13,237 bases of DNA from Flavobacteriaceae bacterium UBA6268 (lineage in GTDB: Bacteria > Bacteroidota > Bacteroidia > Flavobacteriales > Flavobacteriaceae): assembly GCA_002440705.1 (NCBI GenBank), contig DJVA01000044.1, forward strand, positions 1 to 13,237, in the 5' to 3' direction. A model generated the notes under the pieces. The model did not search any database. It worked only from the letters and a program-made list of their open reading frames with translations, and was not told the DNA's origin. Position 1 is the stretch's first letter. Every line of letters begins with the position of its first letter. This document shows, in pieces, positions 6,591 to 13,237 of this stretch. The position numbers and the translations under genes were made by a program.

Positions 6591-7505
6591 TCAATCCCTA
6601 ATTAATGGCATGGTGCTGCAACGGAGCAATCCTTCTTGTTTGGCGATTTCGGCATAGGGTACCTCCTCCACGGTAAATCCTTCACCCCTTAACCAAGCGT
6701 TCAAGCGGGTAAAGTTTTTTTCAGAAATCACTACATCGGGGGAAATGGAGAAAATATTGCTGTTCATCTCGTACATTTCATCCTTGGTGATGTGGAAACA
6801 ATTCTCCTTTCCAAAAAATTCCAAGAGCCATTGGTATTCACTTTCGATTAAAAATCCTTCTTTATGGATAATGGCCTTTCCTTTTCCCAAAGGCTGAAAA
6901 CAACAATCCAAATGCAGTGCATTGGCACGGGGATCAAAATTGGACTTCCGCAACGAGAAAGAAACCACTTTTTTATGAGGAAACAATTCCTGAAGGTATT
7001 CCACACCTTCCATATTGGTTCGGGCGGTAATGTACTTTCGGTAATCTTTATCCTTGAATGTTCCAACAAAAATATAGTCATTCCAGGGCATCACGTCACC
7101 ACCTTCAATGTGGGCGTGTTCGGGAAATTCGATGATTTTGGAAGGATCAATTTGCTGAATGACTTCCTCTAGGGCATCTATTTCCTTGGAACGGTCTTCA
7201 AGGATGTTAGCGATGACAAATTTATCATCAATAACAAAAGCAATGTCCCGTGCAAAAATTTGGTTGTAGTTGGGAATGATTTCCGGACGGTAGACCCGGA
7301 CACCATATTTTTCAAAAACCTTGGCTACCGATTCCATTTCGACAATCATGTCTTCTTCAAGGGGATAAGTCCCTGCCTTGATGTGCTCTGCCGATTTAGG
7401 ATCGTAAGCATCTTGAAGCTTAGGGGTGGGCCCGTTGCTTTGTGCTGTTCCAAGAACCACTGCTCGTAAGCGCGAGATTTCGTCAGTAATGTGAAGTGGA
7501 ATCAT
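6591..7505 (-). CDS. Arginine deiminase/DDAH-like amidinotransferase-superfamily enzyme
   Basis: This 304-residue cytoplasmic enzyme has the five-bladed guanidino-modifying fold. Visible active-site elements are NQIFARDIAFV (81-91), AHIEGGDVMPW (131-141) with the substrate-binding Glu/Asp, ANALHLDCCF (195-204) with the catalytic His198, and the nucleophile Cys296 in GLLRCSTMPLIRD at the very C-terminus. The family includes arginine deiminase, dimethylarginine dimethylaminohydrolase, agmatine deiminase and amidinotransferases. I cannot assign one from motifs alone. Arginine deimination to citrulline would fit the CtlX enzyme at 977-1915 (inference). It lies downstream of gltA on the same strand, but a strong hairpin terminator ends about 16 bases before its ATG, leaving no room for a separate promoter after the hairpin. 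It converges with the operon from the left, with three bases between the stop codons. Confidence 0.8.
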   Translation of the reverse strand: MIPLHITDEISRLRAVVLGTAQSNGPTPKLQDAYDPKSAEHIKAGTYPLEEDMIVEMESVAKVFEKYGVRVYRPEIIPNYNQIFARDIAFVIDDKFVIANILEDRSKEIDALEEVIQQIDPSKIIEFPEHAHIEGGDVMPWNDYIFVGTFKDKDYRKYITARTNMEGVEYLQELFPHKKVVSFSLRKSNFDPRANALHLDCCFQPLGKGKAIIHKEGFLIESEYQWLLEFFGKENCFHITKDEMYEMNSNIFSISPDVVISEKNFTRLNAWLRGEGFTVEEVPYAEIAKQEGLLRCSTMPLIRD

Positions 7506-7510
7506 CTTCT

Positions 7511-7548
7511 AAATATATAAAAAAGCATCCACAAGTAGTGGATGCTTT
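7511..7548 (-). terminator. Rho-independent terminator after gltA
   Basis: On the minus strand, an 11-bp perfect stem (arms 7548-7538 and 7532-7522, core GCATCCAC/GTGGATGC) closes a five-base loop and is followed by a T-rich tract running on as TTTATATATTTA. It lies 19 bases after the gltA stop and only about 16 bases before the ATG of the next gene, so it could also act as a conditional attenuator for that gene. Confidence 0.85.
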
Positions 7549-7567
7549 GAACGATAGCCATAAAATC

Positions 7568-8854
7568 TTATCGATAATCGATGTCCTTAAAGGCTCTAAG
7601 GGTTTCTCCAATATATATCTGCCTTGGACGGCCAATAGGCTCCTTACGCAAGCGCATTTCCCTCCATTGGGCAATCCAACCTGGGAGTCTTCCCAAGGCA
7701 AACATGGGGGTAAACATTTCAATGGGAATTCCCAAGGCCCTATAAATGATTCCTGAATAAAAATCGACGTTGGGATACAATTTTCTGTCTACGAAATAGG
7801 AATCCTCCAAAGCTTCTTTCTCTAGCCCTTTAGCGATATCCAAAACCTCGTCACTTACGCCTAAATCAGAAAGAACTTCATCTGCAGCTTTCTTGATGAT
7901 TTTTGCACGTGGGTCGAAATTTTTATAGACTCGGTGCCCAAAACCCATCAGGCGGAAGGGATCGTCTTTGTCCTTAGCTTTGGCCATGTATTTTTTAGTG
8001 TCGCCACCATCGGCTTTGATGGCTTCCAACATTTCTATGACTGCTTGGTTGGCTCCTCCATGGAGTGGACCCCAAAGGGCATTGATTCCGGCCGATAATG
8101 AAGCAAACAACCCTGCGTGGGAAGATCCCACCATACGCACCGTCGAAGTAGAACAATTCTGTTCGTGATCGGCATGCAAAATCAGTAGTTTGTCCATAGA
8201 GTTGGTCACAATCTCGTTGCGCTTGTACTCACCTTGGGGCTTTTTGAACATCATTTTGAGGAAATTTTCCACATACCCCATGGTATCATCTCCATAATCC
8301 AAAGGAAGCCCGGCTCTTTTACGATAGGTCCATGCGGTTAGTACCGGAAATTTCCCCAATATTTTTACAATAGCCTTGTACATATCTTCCTCGCTGTCTA
8401 CATTTACTGAAGAAGGATTGAAGGCTATCAAGGCGCTTGTAAGGGAAGAGAGCACGCCCATGGGGTGTGCCGACTGTGGAAATCCATCCAATATTTTTTT
8501 CATGTCCTCAGCCACAATGGACTGATCCCTGATGTCATTGTGAAACTTCTGCAGTTGCTCTCGGGTAGGAAGTTCCCCGAAAATTAGAAGATAGGCTACC
8601 TCCAAAAAGTCGGCTTTTTCAGCCAATTCCTCAATAGCGTACCCTCTGTATCTAAGAATGCCCTTTTCACCGTCCAAAAAAGTGATGGCACTTTCACAAG
8701 AACCTGTGTTTTTGTAGCCAGGATCCAAGGTAGTGACTCCTTGGGTTGCGCTTCGCAATGTATTAATATCGATGGCAACTTCATTCTCAGTACCTACGGT
8801 TACAGGAAACTCATATTTTTTTCCATCTATTTCAATCGTGGCAATTCCAGACAT
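7568..8854 (-). CDS. gltA: Citrate synthase
   Basis: This 428-residue cytoplasmic enzyme condenses acetyl-CoA and oxaloacetate to citrate at the entry of the TCA cycle. Length and the N-terminal beta-rich domain (residues 1 to about 60, starting MSGIATIEID) match the large hexameric bacterial type. Catalytic residues are visible: His265 in GPLHGGANQ, His307 in GFGHRVYKNFDPRAKI, and Asp364 in PNVDFYSGIIYRALG. ILHADHEQNCSTSTVR (225-240) carries further substrate-binding residues. It ends GETLRAFKDIDYR. It is framed by clear terminators: one after eno upstream and one directly after its own stop, so it is probably a single-gene unit with its own promoter in the 168-base gap before eno. The identification is secure. 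Confidence 0.98.
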   Translation of the reverse strand: MSGIATIEIDGKKYEFPVTVGTENEVAIDINTLRSATQGVTTLDPGYKNTGSCESAITFLDGEKGILRYRGYAIEELAEKADFLEVAYLLIFGELPTREQLQKFHNDIRDQSIVAEDMKKILDGFPQSAHPMGVLSSLTSALIAFNPSSVNVDSEEDMYKAIVKILGKFPVLTAWTYRKRAGLPLDYGDDTMGYVENFLKMMFKKPQGEYKRNEIVTNSMDKLLILHADHEQNCSTSTVRMVGSSHAGLFASLSAGINALWGPLHGGANQAVIEMLEAIKADGGDTKKYMAKAKDKDDPFRLMGFGHRVYKNFDPRAKIIKKAADEVLSDLGVSDEVLDIAKGLEKEALEDSYFVDRKLYPNVDFYSGIIYRALGIPIEMFTPMFALGRLPGWIAQWREMRLRKEPIGRPRQIYIGETLRAFKDIDYR

Positions 8855-8898
8855 AAAACTTCTTAAATTAATTGGGTTATCAAAGGGATTGCTAAATT

Positions 8899-8926
8899 AC
8901 GAAATATTAAGGTATTTTTTTAACAA
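8899..8926 (-). promoter_or_regulatory. Possible gltA promoter
   Basis: On the minus strand, a TTG (8926-8924) lies 17 bases before TATTTCGT (8906-8899), a partial match to TAnnTTTG. It sits between the eno terminator and the gltA start, about 45 bases upstream of the ATG, which is where a promoter is needed. The -7 element has two mismatches, so this is only a candidate. Confidence 0.3.
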
Positions 8927-8974
8927 TTCGAAGCCTACTTGGGTTAAAAAATCCTTAAATGCTACACTACTTCG

Positions 8975-9002
8975 AATAAAAAAACCTGCACTGCGGCAGG
9001 TT
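8975..9002 (-). terminator. Rho-independent terminator after eno
   Basis: On the minus strand, AACCTGC (9002-8996) pairs with GCAGGTT (8989-8983) across a six-base loop and continues into a run of T (8984-8978, then ATT). It lies 20 bases after the eno stop codon. The stem is GC-rich with a clean T-tract, so this is a convincing terminator separating eno from gltA. Confidence 0.85.
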
Positions 9003-9022
9003 GTGCTTTAACTGGATCCCTT

Positions 9023-10309
9023 CTAAACCTTAAAAGCGTTTTTCTGCGGATAGTAGGCCGTTTCACAAAGCTCTTCTTCGATGCGCAAGAGTTGATTGTA
9101 TTTTGCCATACGGTCACTTCTCGAGGCTGAACCGGTTTTGATCTGCCCCGTATTCAAGGCTACAGCCAAATCGGCAATGGTATTGTCCTCTGTTTCACCA
9201 CTTCGATGCGACATCACACAGGTATATCCTGCATTTTGGGCCATCCGAACCGCTGCAATGGTTTCACTCAAGGTACCAATCTGGTTAACCTTAATCAGTA
9301 TGGAATTGGCAATTCCTTCGGAAATTCCTTTTGAAAGACGTTCGACATTGGTTACAAACAGATCGTCCCCCACCAACTGTACTTTGTCTCCTATTTTTTC
9401 GGTTAAATATTTCCATCCTTCCCAATCATTCTCGTCCATGCCATCCTCTATGGAAATGATAGGATATTGTGCACACAGTTCAGCCAAATAATCAGCCTGT
9501 TCCCTGGAAGTGCGCACTTTCCCTTTATCGCCTTCAAACTTGGTATAGTCGTATTGGCCATTCACATAAAATTCGGCCGAGGCACAATCCAGTGCTATCA
9601 TCACTTCATCCCCAATTTTGTAACCTGCCTTTTCCACGGCTTTGGCAATGGTATCCAATGCATCTTCCGTTCCCTCCAGGGTTGGAGCAAAGCCTCCCTC
9701 ATCTCCAACGGCAGTACTCAAGCCTCTATCGTGTAGTACTTTCTTGAGGTTATGAAATATTTCCGAGCCCATTTGCATGGCATGGGTAAAAGTTTTAGCC
9801 TTAACGGGCATTACCATAAATTCCTGAAATGCAATGGGGGCATCGCTATGTGAGCCTCCATTGATAATGTTCATCATTGGAACTGGTAACGTCTTTGCAC
9901 TTACACCACCAACATAACGATATAGTGGCATCCCTAGCTCATTGGCTGCTGCTTTTGCAGCAGCAAGGGATACGCCCAAAATGGCATTGGCGCCTAGTTT
10001 TGATTTATTTTTTGTTCCATCCAACTCGATCATGATGCGATCGATTTCTTCTTGATCGAACACCGAAATTCCCAAAAGCGTACCCGCAATTTTTCCGTTT
10101 ACATGTTCAACAGCTTTCATTACTCCTTTGCCCATATAAGCATTACCGCCATCCCGCAATTCAACGGCTTCATGTTCTCCTGTGGATGCTCCCGAAGGCA
10201 CCGCTGCGCGGCCCACATATCCATTTTCGGTAGTCACATCGACCTCGATGGTAGGATTTCCACGGGAATCAAATATTTGGCGGGCGTGGATATCGATAAT
10301 AATACTCAT
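9023..10309 (-). CDS. eno: Enolase (phosphopyruvate hydratase)
   Basis: This 428-residue glycolytic enzyme interconverts 2-phosphoglycerate and phosphoenolpyruvate, and is Mg-dependent and dimeric or octameric in the cytoplasm. It is full length. The N-terminal domain has IHARQIFDSRGNPTIEVDV (7-25) and the mobile loop VPSGASTGEHEA (37-48). Metal ligands are Asp241 (IALDCASAEF), Glu288 (SIEDGMDEND) and the Asp pair at 315-316 (LVGDDLFVTN). The catalytic acid is Glu204 (VGDEGGFAPT) and the base is Lys340 in LIKVNQIGTLSET. The enolase signature with SHRSGETEDNTIADLAV follows at 367-383. Its stop is followed by a terminator. The 132 bases upstream, before the carA stop, contain no clear promoter match, although TTCTTTTG read on the minus strand near 10351 is a one-mismatch -7 element. 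The identification is secure. Confidence 0.99.
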   Translation of the reverse strand: MSIIIDIHARQIFDSRGNPTIEVDVTTENGYVGRAAVPSGASTGEHEAVELRDGGNAYMGKGVMKAVEHVNGKIAGTLLGISVFDQEEIDRIMIELDGTKNKSKLGANAILGVSLAAAKAAANELGMPLYRYVGGVSAKTLPVPMMNIINGGSHSDAPIAFQEFMVMPVKAKTFTHAMQMGSEIFHNLKKVLHDRGLSTAVGDEGGFAPTLEGTEDALDTIAKAVEKAGYKIGDEVMIALDCASAEFYVNGQYDYTKFEGDKGKVRTSREQADYLAELCAQYPIISIEDGMDENDWEGWKYLTEKIGDKVQLVGDDLFVTNVERLSKGISEGIANSILIKVNQIGTLSETIAAVRMAQNAGYTCVMSHRSGETEDNTIADLAVALNTGQIKTGSASRSDRMAKYNQLLRIEEELCETAYYPQKNAFKV

Positions 10310-10441
10310 ATCAAAAAGTTGATTGGTTAATTTTCATGTGAAGATACAAAAGAACTGCCATTTTAAAGTTTGGAAGGCTGAAATATGGCTCCCTTTTTAC
10401 CCGATAACGTTTTCGAATAGACCCAAACAAGTACCCCTCGG

Positions 10442-11566
10442 TTAAAGTGCTTCCTGCAATAGGTACTTTTCAATATTTTGAATGAATTGATCGAACAGGT
10501 ATGAGGCATCGTGTGGTCCCGGACTGGCCTCGGGATGGTATTGTACCGAAAACGCCGGCCGATCCTTCAACTGGATGCCCGCTACCGTATAATCGTTCAG
10601 GTGCATATGGGTAACTTCGACATTGGGGTGACTCTCAGCTTCTTCTCGGTTAATGGCAAAACCATGGTTCTGTGAGGTAATTTCCCCTTTACCTGTCAAA
10701 AGGTTTTTGATGGGATGGTTGATTCCTCGGTGCCCATGATGCATTTTGTACGTTGAAATGCCATTGGCCAATGCCAGCACTTGATGTCCCAAACAAATTC
10801 CAAACACTGGCATGTTGGTTTCCAGGATTTTTTGGGTGGTTTGTATGGCCTCCTTTAGAGGCTCTGGATCTCCTGGCCCATTACTGATAAAATAGCCATG
10901 TGGTTCGAAGGATTGCAGTTCCTCAAAACTTGCATTATAGGGGTATACTTTAACATAGCAGTCCCTTGCAGCCAAATTGCGCAGGATGTTTTTCTTAATG
11001 CCCAAATCCAATGCCGAAATACGGTACTTGGCATTTTCATTGCCCCAATAGTAGGGTTCCTTGGTCGACACTTTTGAAGCCAGTTCCAATCCATTCATAT
11101 CAGGAATTTTGGCCAACTGTGCTTTCAAGCCTTCAATATTGTCCACTTCCGTGCTGATTACCGCATTCATGGCCCCATGATCGCGAATGTAACTCACCAA
11201 GGCTCTCGTATCCACATCACTTATGGCCAACAAATTGTGCGCATTCAGAAAATCTTCCAAAGGTGCATCGGCTGCTACGCGGGAGTACTGGTAGGAAAAG
11301 TTTCGGCAAATGAGGCCCGCAATTTTAATCGCCTCTGATTCTACTTCTTCGCGATTGGTACCGTAGTTTCCAATGTGGGCATTGGTGGTGACCATTAGTT
11401 GCCCAAAGTAAGAAGGATCGGTAAAAATTTCTTGGTAACCGGTCATTCCGGTATTGAAACAAACTTCGCCAAAAGCGGAACCCTCTCTTTCGCCTACAGC
11501 CTTCCCATAAAAAATGGTGCCATCGGCTAACAAAATGAGGGCTTTTTTACGTGTCTGGTATTTCAT
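10442..11566 (-). CDS. carA: Carbamoyl phosphate synthetase, small (glutaminase) subunit
   Basis: This 374-residue subunit releases ammonia from glutamine and passes it to CarB for carbamoyl phosphate synthesis, feeding pyrimidines and arginine. The N-terminal CarA-specific domain includes GEVCFNTGMTGYQEIFTDPSY (33-53) and VDTRALVSYIRDHGAMNAVI (118-137). The class I glutamine amidotransferase domain from about 183 has FISNGPGDP (226-234), the nucleophile Cys258 in VFGICLGHQVLALA, SQNHGFA (298-304), and the His344/Glu346 pair in VQYHPEASPGPHD. ATG at 11566 gives MKYQTRKKALILLADG, a normal start. carB is not in this window, so the two subunits are unlinked here. The gene follows the rplQ terminator, implying a separate transcript. 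No clear hairpin terminator was found after its stop. Confidence 0.98.
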   Translation of the reverse strand: MKYQTRKKALILLADGTIFYGKAVGEREGSAFGEVCFNTGMTGYQEIFTDPSYFGQLMVTTNAHIGNYGTNREEVESEAIKIAGLICRNFSYQYSRVAADAPLEDFLNAHNLLAISDVDTRALVSYIRDHGAMNAVISTEVDNIEGLKAQLAKIPDMNGLELASKVSTKEPYYWGNENAKYRISALDLGIKKNILRNLAARDCYVKVYPYNASFEELQSFEPHGYFISNGPGDPEPLKEAIQTTQKILETNMPVFGICLGHQVLALANGISTYKMHHGHRGINHPIKNLLTGKGEITSQNHGFAINREEAESHPNVEVTHMHLNDYTVAGIQLKDRPAFSVQYHPEASPGPHDASYLFDQFIQNIEKYLLQEAL

Positions 11567-11595
11567 TTAAAAAAAAGGTTTTACAAAAATACAAT

Positions 11596-11629
11596 AAAAA
11601 AAGGGACCAACTCAAATCGTTAGTCCCTT
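11596..11629 (-). terminator. Rho-independent terminator of the rpsD-rpoA-rplQ operon
   Basis: On the minus strand, AAGGGACTAA (11629-11620) pairs with TTGGTCCCTT (11610-11601) across a nine-base loop and runs into seven T (11602-11596). One pair is G-U on the minus-strand RNA but would be C-A on the plus strand, which supports the minus direction. It ends the ribosomal operon about 24 bases after the rplQ stop. Confidence 0.85.
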
Positions 11630-11652
11630 ACTTATTTACAAGCTTTGTTCAT

Positions 11653-12129
11653 TTATTCTTCTTCCTTCGTAGCTTCAGGCTTTACTACTGGTGCAGCTGC
11701 TTTGGGGCTGCTTCCCCTTCGGCTTCGACGAGTCGATTTTTTCTTGCTAGCGTTTCCTGCATTGTACGATTCGTTGTAGTCTACCAATTCAATCATAGCC
11801 ATGTCGGCATTATCCCCCAATCGGTTCCCCAATTTAATAATTCGGGTGTACCCTCCTGGACGATCTCCAACCTTAACAGCTACTTCGCGGAATAGCTCGG
11901 TAACGGCGTCCTTTTGGCGAAGACGGCTAAACACTATACGACGATTGTGTGTAGTGTCTTCTTTGGATTTGGTAACCAAAGGTTCCACAAATAGTTTCAA
12001 GGCTTTTGCTTTGGCCAAGGTAGTATTGATGCGCTTGTGTTCGATAAGCGAACAAGCCATGTTAGCCAACATCGACTTTCTATGGGCCGTTTTTCTACCT
12101 AAATGATTGACTTTTTTTCCGTGTCTCAT
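11653..12129 (-). CDS. rplQ: 50S ribosomal protein L17
   Basis: This large-subunit ribosomal protein has 158 residues. The L17 core is residues 1 to about 118: MRHGKKVNHLGRKTAHRKSM, IEHKRINTTLAKAKALK, VFSRLRQKDAVTELF, GDRPGGYTRIIKLGNRLGDNADMAMIELVDY. The remaining 40 residues are a low-complexity tail, first basic (KKKSTRRSRRG) then Ala/Pro/Glu-rich, ending EATKEEE. Many L17 proteins stop near 120-130 residues; longer tails are common in Bacteroidota. It follows rpoA by 64 bases and is the last gene of the operon before a strong terminator. Confidence 0.98.
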   Translation of the reverse strand: MRHGKKVNHLGRKTAHRKSMLANMACSLIEHKRINTTLAKAKALKLFVEPLVTKSKEDTTHNRRIVFSRLRQKDAVTELFREVAVKVGDRPGGYTRIIKLGNRLGDNADMAMIELVDYNESYNAGNASKKKSTRRSRRGSSPKAAAPVVKPEATKEEE

Positions 12130-12193
12130 GACGTTTTGTTTTAATCACCATCTTGCTTCCATACCCAAAAGTGGGGAGCAAATTATGGAGAAG

Positions 12194-13186
12194 TTAATCT
12201 TTATCCAGTTTATATTTTGACAGATCCATTCCAAAATTAAGGCCTTTGGTGCTTACCAACTCTTCGAGCTCGGTCAAGGATTTCTTACCGAAGTTTCGGA
12301 ATTTCATCAAGTCGTTTTTGTTGTACGATACCAAATCGCCCAAGGTATCCACCTCGGCAGCTTTCAAGCAATTCAGTGCACGGACGGAAAGGTCCAAATC
12401 AATCAATTTGGTCTTTAACAGTTGACGCATGTGCAAGGATTCTTCATCATAGGTCTCTGTCTGTGCAATTTCATCGGCCTCTAAAGTAATGCGTTCATCA
12501 CTGAACAGCATAAAGTGGTGGATGAGGGTCTTGGCCGCTTCAGTAAGGGCATCCTTAGGATGAATGGAACCATCGGTAATGATTTCAAAAACCAACTTTT
12601 CATAGTCGGTTTTTTGTTCTACCCGATAGTTTTCAATACTGTACTTCACATTTTTGATGGGTGTATAGATTGAATCGGTAAAAATAGTTCCCAAGGGTGC
12701 ATTGGCCTTTTTATTTTCTTCGGCAGGAACATAGCCACGTCCTTTTTCGATGGTAATCTCGAAGTTAAGGTTGACTTTTTGATCCATATTGCAAATAATC
12801 AATTCTGGGTTCAATACTTGGAATCCGGAAATGAATTTTTGGAAATCACCGGCGGTCAATTGGTCACTGCTGGAAACCGAAATGGTCACCGTTTCATTAT
12901 CGATTTCATCGATTTGTCTTTTAAGACGCACCTGTTTCAAATTTAAGATGATCTCGGTAACATCTTCCACGACTCCCGCAATGGTTGAAAATTCGTGGTC
13001 AACCCCTTCGATGCGCACCGAAGTGATTGCAAAACCTTCCAAAGAGGAAAGCAATACACGTCTTAGGGCGTTACCAACCGTCAATCCATAACCAGGTTCC
13101 AAAGGGCGAAATTCGAATTTCCCTTCGAAATCGGTGGAATTGATCATGATAACTTTGTCAGGCTTTTGAAAATTAAATACTGCCAT
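12194..13186 (-). CDS. rpoA: RNA polymerase alpha subunit
   Basis: This 330-residue subunit nucleates assembly of RNA polymerase and contacts promoter DNA and regulators. The N-terminal dimerisation domain (1 to about 235) includes GYGLTVGNALRRVLLSSLEG (32-51), the conserved dimer-interface helix, and EKGRGYVPAEENK (147-159). The flexible linker is acidic (EADEIAQTETYDEES). The C-terminal domain (about 258-320) has helix-hairpin-helix elements LSVRALNCLKAAEVDTLGDLV and LMKFRNFGKKSLTELEELV, which bind DNA and activators. ATG at 13186 starts MAVFNFQKPD, normal for the phylum. It lies 24 bases after the rpsD stop and upstream of rplQ, the standard alpha-operon order. The gene is intact and the identification is secure. 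Confidence 0.99.
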   Translation of the reverse strand: MAVFNFQKPDKVIMINSTDFEGKFEFRPLEPGYGLTVGNALRRVLLSSLEGFAITSVRIEGVDHEFSTIAGVVEDVTEIILNLKQVRLKRQIDEIDNETVTISVSSSDQLTAGDFQKFISGFQVLNPELIICNMDQKVNLNFEITIEKGRGYVPAEENKKANAPLGTIFTDSIYTPIKNVKYSIENYRVEQKTDYEKLVFEIITDGSIHPKDALTEAAKTLIHHFMLFSDERITLEADEIAQTETYDEESLHMRQLLKTKLIDLDLSVRALNCLKAAEVDTLGDLVSYNKNDLMKFRNFGKKSLTELEELVSTKGLNFGMDLSKYKLDKD

Positions 13187-13210
13187 AATGTGACTCGTGT
13201 AGGTTTTAGA

Positions 13211-13237
13211 TTATTTAGAATATAATTCGACGATGAA
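13211..13237 (-). CDS. rpsD: 30S ribosomal protein S4, last codons only (cut by window edge)
   Basis: The right edge, read on the minus strand, gives eight codons FIVELYSK followed by TAA at 13213-13211. An Ile-Val-Glu-Leu/Tyr-Tyr-Ser-Lys type ending is typical of S4, and rpsD directly upstream of rpoA is the usual order in bacteria. The call rests on this short tail plus position, so it is good but not certain. The rest of the gene is outside the window. Confidence 0.75.
   Translation of the reverse strand, partial: FIVELYSK

Noticed and set aside
9467..9747. Two overlapping plus-strand frames of about 90 codons within eno
   Set aside because: They are antisense shadows of a highly conserved enolase gene; both start in a region fixed by the enolase sequence and show no family features.
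10310..10441. Searched the gap between eno and carA for an RNA element or terminator
   Set aside because: Only short, weak pairings such as CGATAACGTTTTCG were found, with no T-tract and no recognisable riboswitch core.

Overview
The window is chromosomal DNA from a member of the Bacteroidota, most likely a marine-type Flavobacteriia. Three things suggest this: matches to the Bacteroidota promoter element TAnnTTTG ahead of argS and ctlX, little Shine-Dalgarno signal ahead of start codons, and the minus-strand order rpsD-rpoA-rplQ-carA-eno-gltA. No tRNA, rRNA, CRISPR array, insertion sequence or phage gene was seen. The longest stretch without a gene is under 170 bases.

Layout. Positions 1-1915 (minus strand) hold the N-terminal half of argS, cut by the window edge, and ctlX, a citrulline hydrolase of the amidinotransferase superfamily. 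Positions 2008-2565 (plus) hold a hexapeptide-repeat sugar O-acetyltransferase followed by a weak terminator. Positions 2706-6587 (plus) form a tight five-gene operon: secreted thioredoxin, ApbE flavin transferase, a 69-residue DUF4266-type lipoprotein, a DUF3570-type predicted outer-membrane barrel, and an isoprenylcysteine-methyltransferase-like membrane protein. Positions 6591-13237 (minus) hold a second amidinotransferase-superfamily enzyme, gltA, eno, carA, rplQ, rpoA and the last codons of rpsD.

How the genes work together. The right half is housekeeping: the alpha ribosomal/RNA polymerase operon, glycolysis, entry to the TCA cycle, and carbamoyl phosphate synthesis. Both flanks of the operon carry an arginine/citrulline-type hydrolase. 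Together they could degrade arginine to ornithine by way of citrulline (inference).

The most interesting part is the operon at 2706-6587. ApbE covalently attaches FMN to Ser/Thr in [ST]-G-A-[ST]-type motifs of exported proteins. No canonical acceptor (an FMN-binding-domain protein or an NqrB/NqrC/RnfG-like subunit) is encoded here. However, the small lipoprotein has a Gly-Ala-Ser site and a Cys-rich tail, and the barrel protein has two [ST]-G-A-S cores. This looks like an envelope redox module whose flavin acceptor and function have not, to my knowledge, been described.
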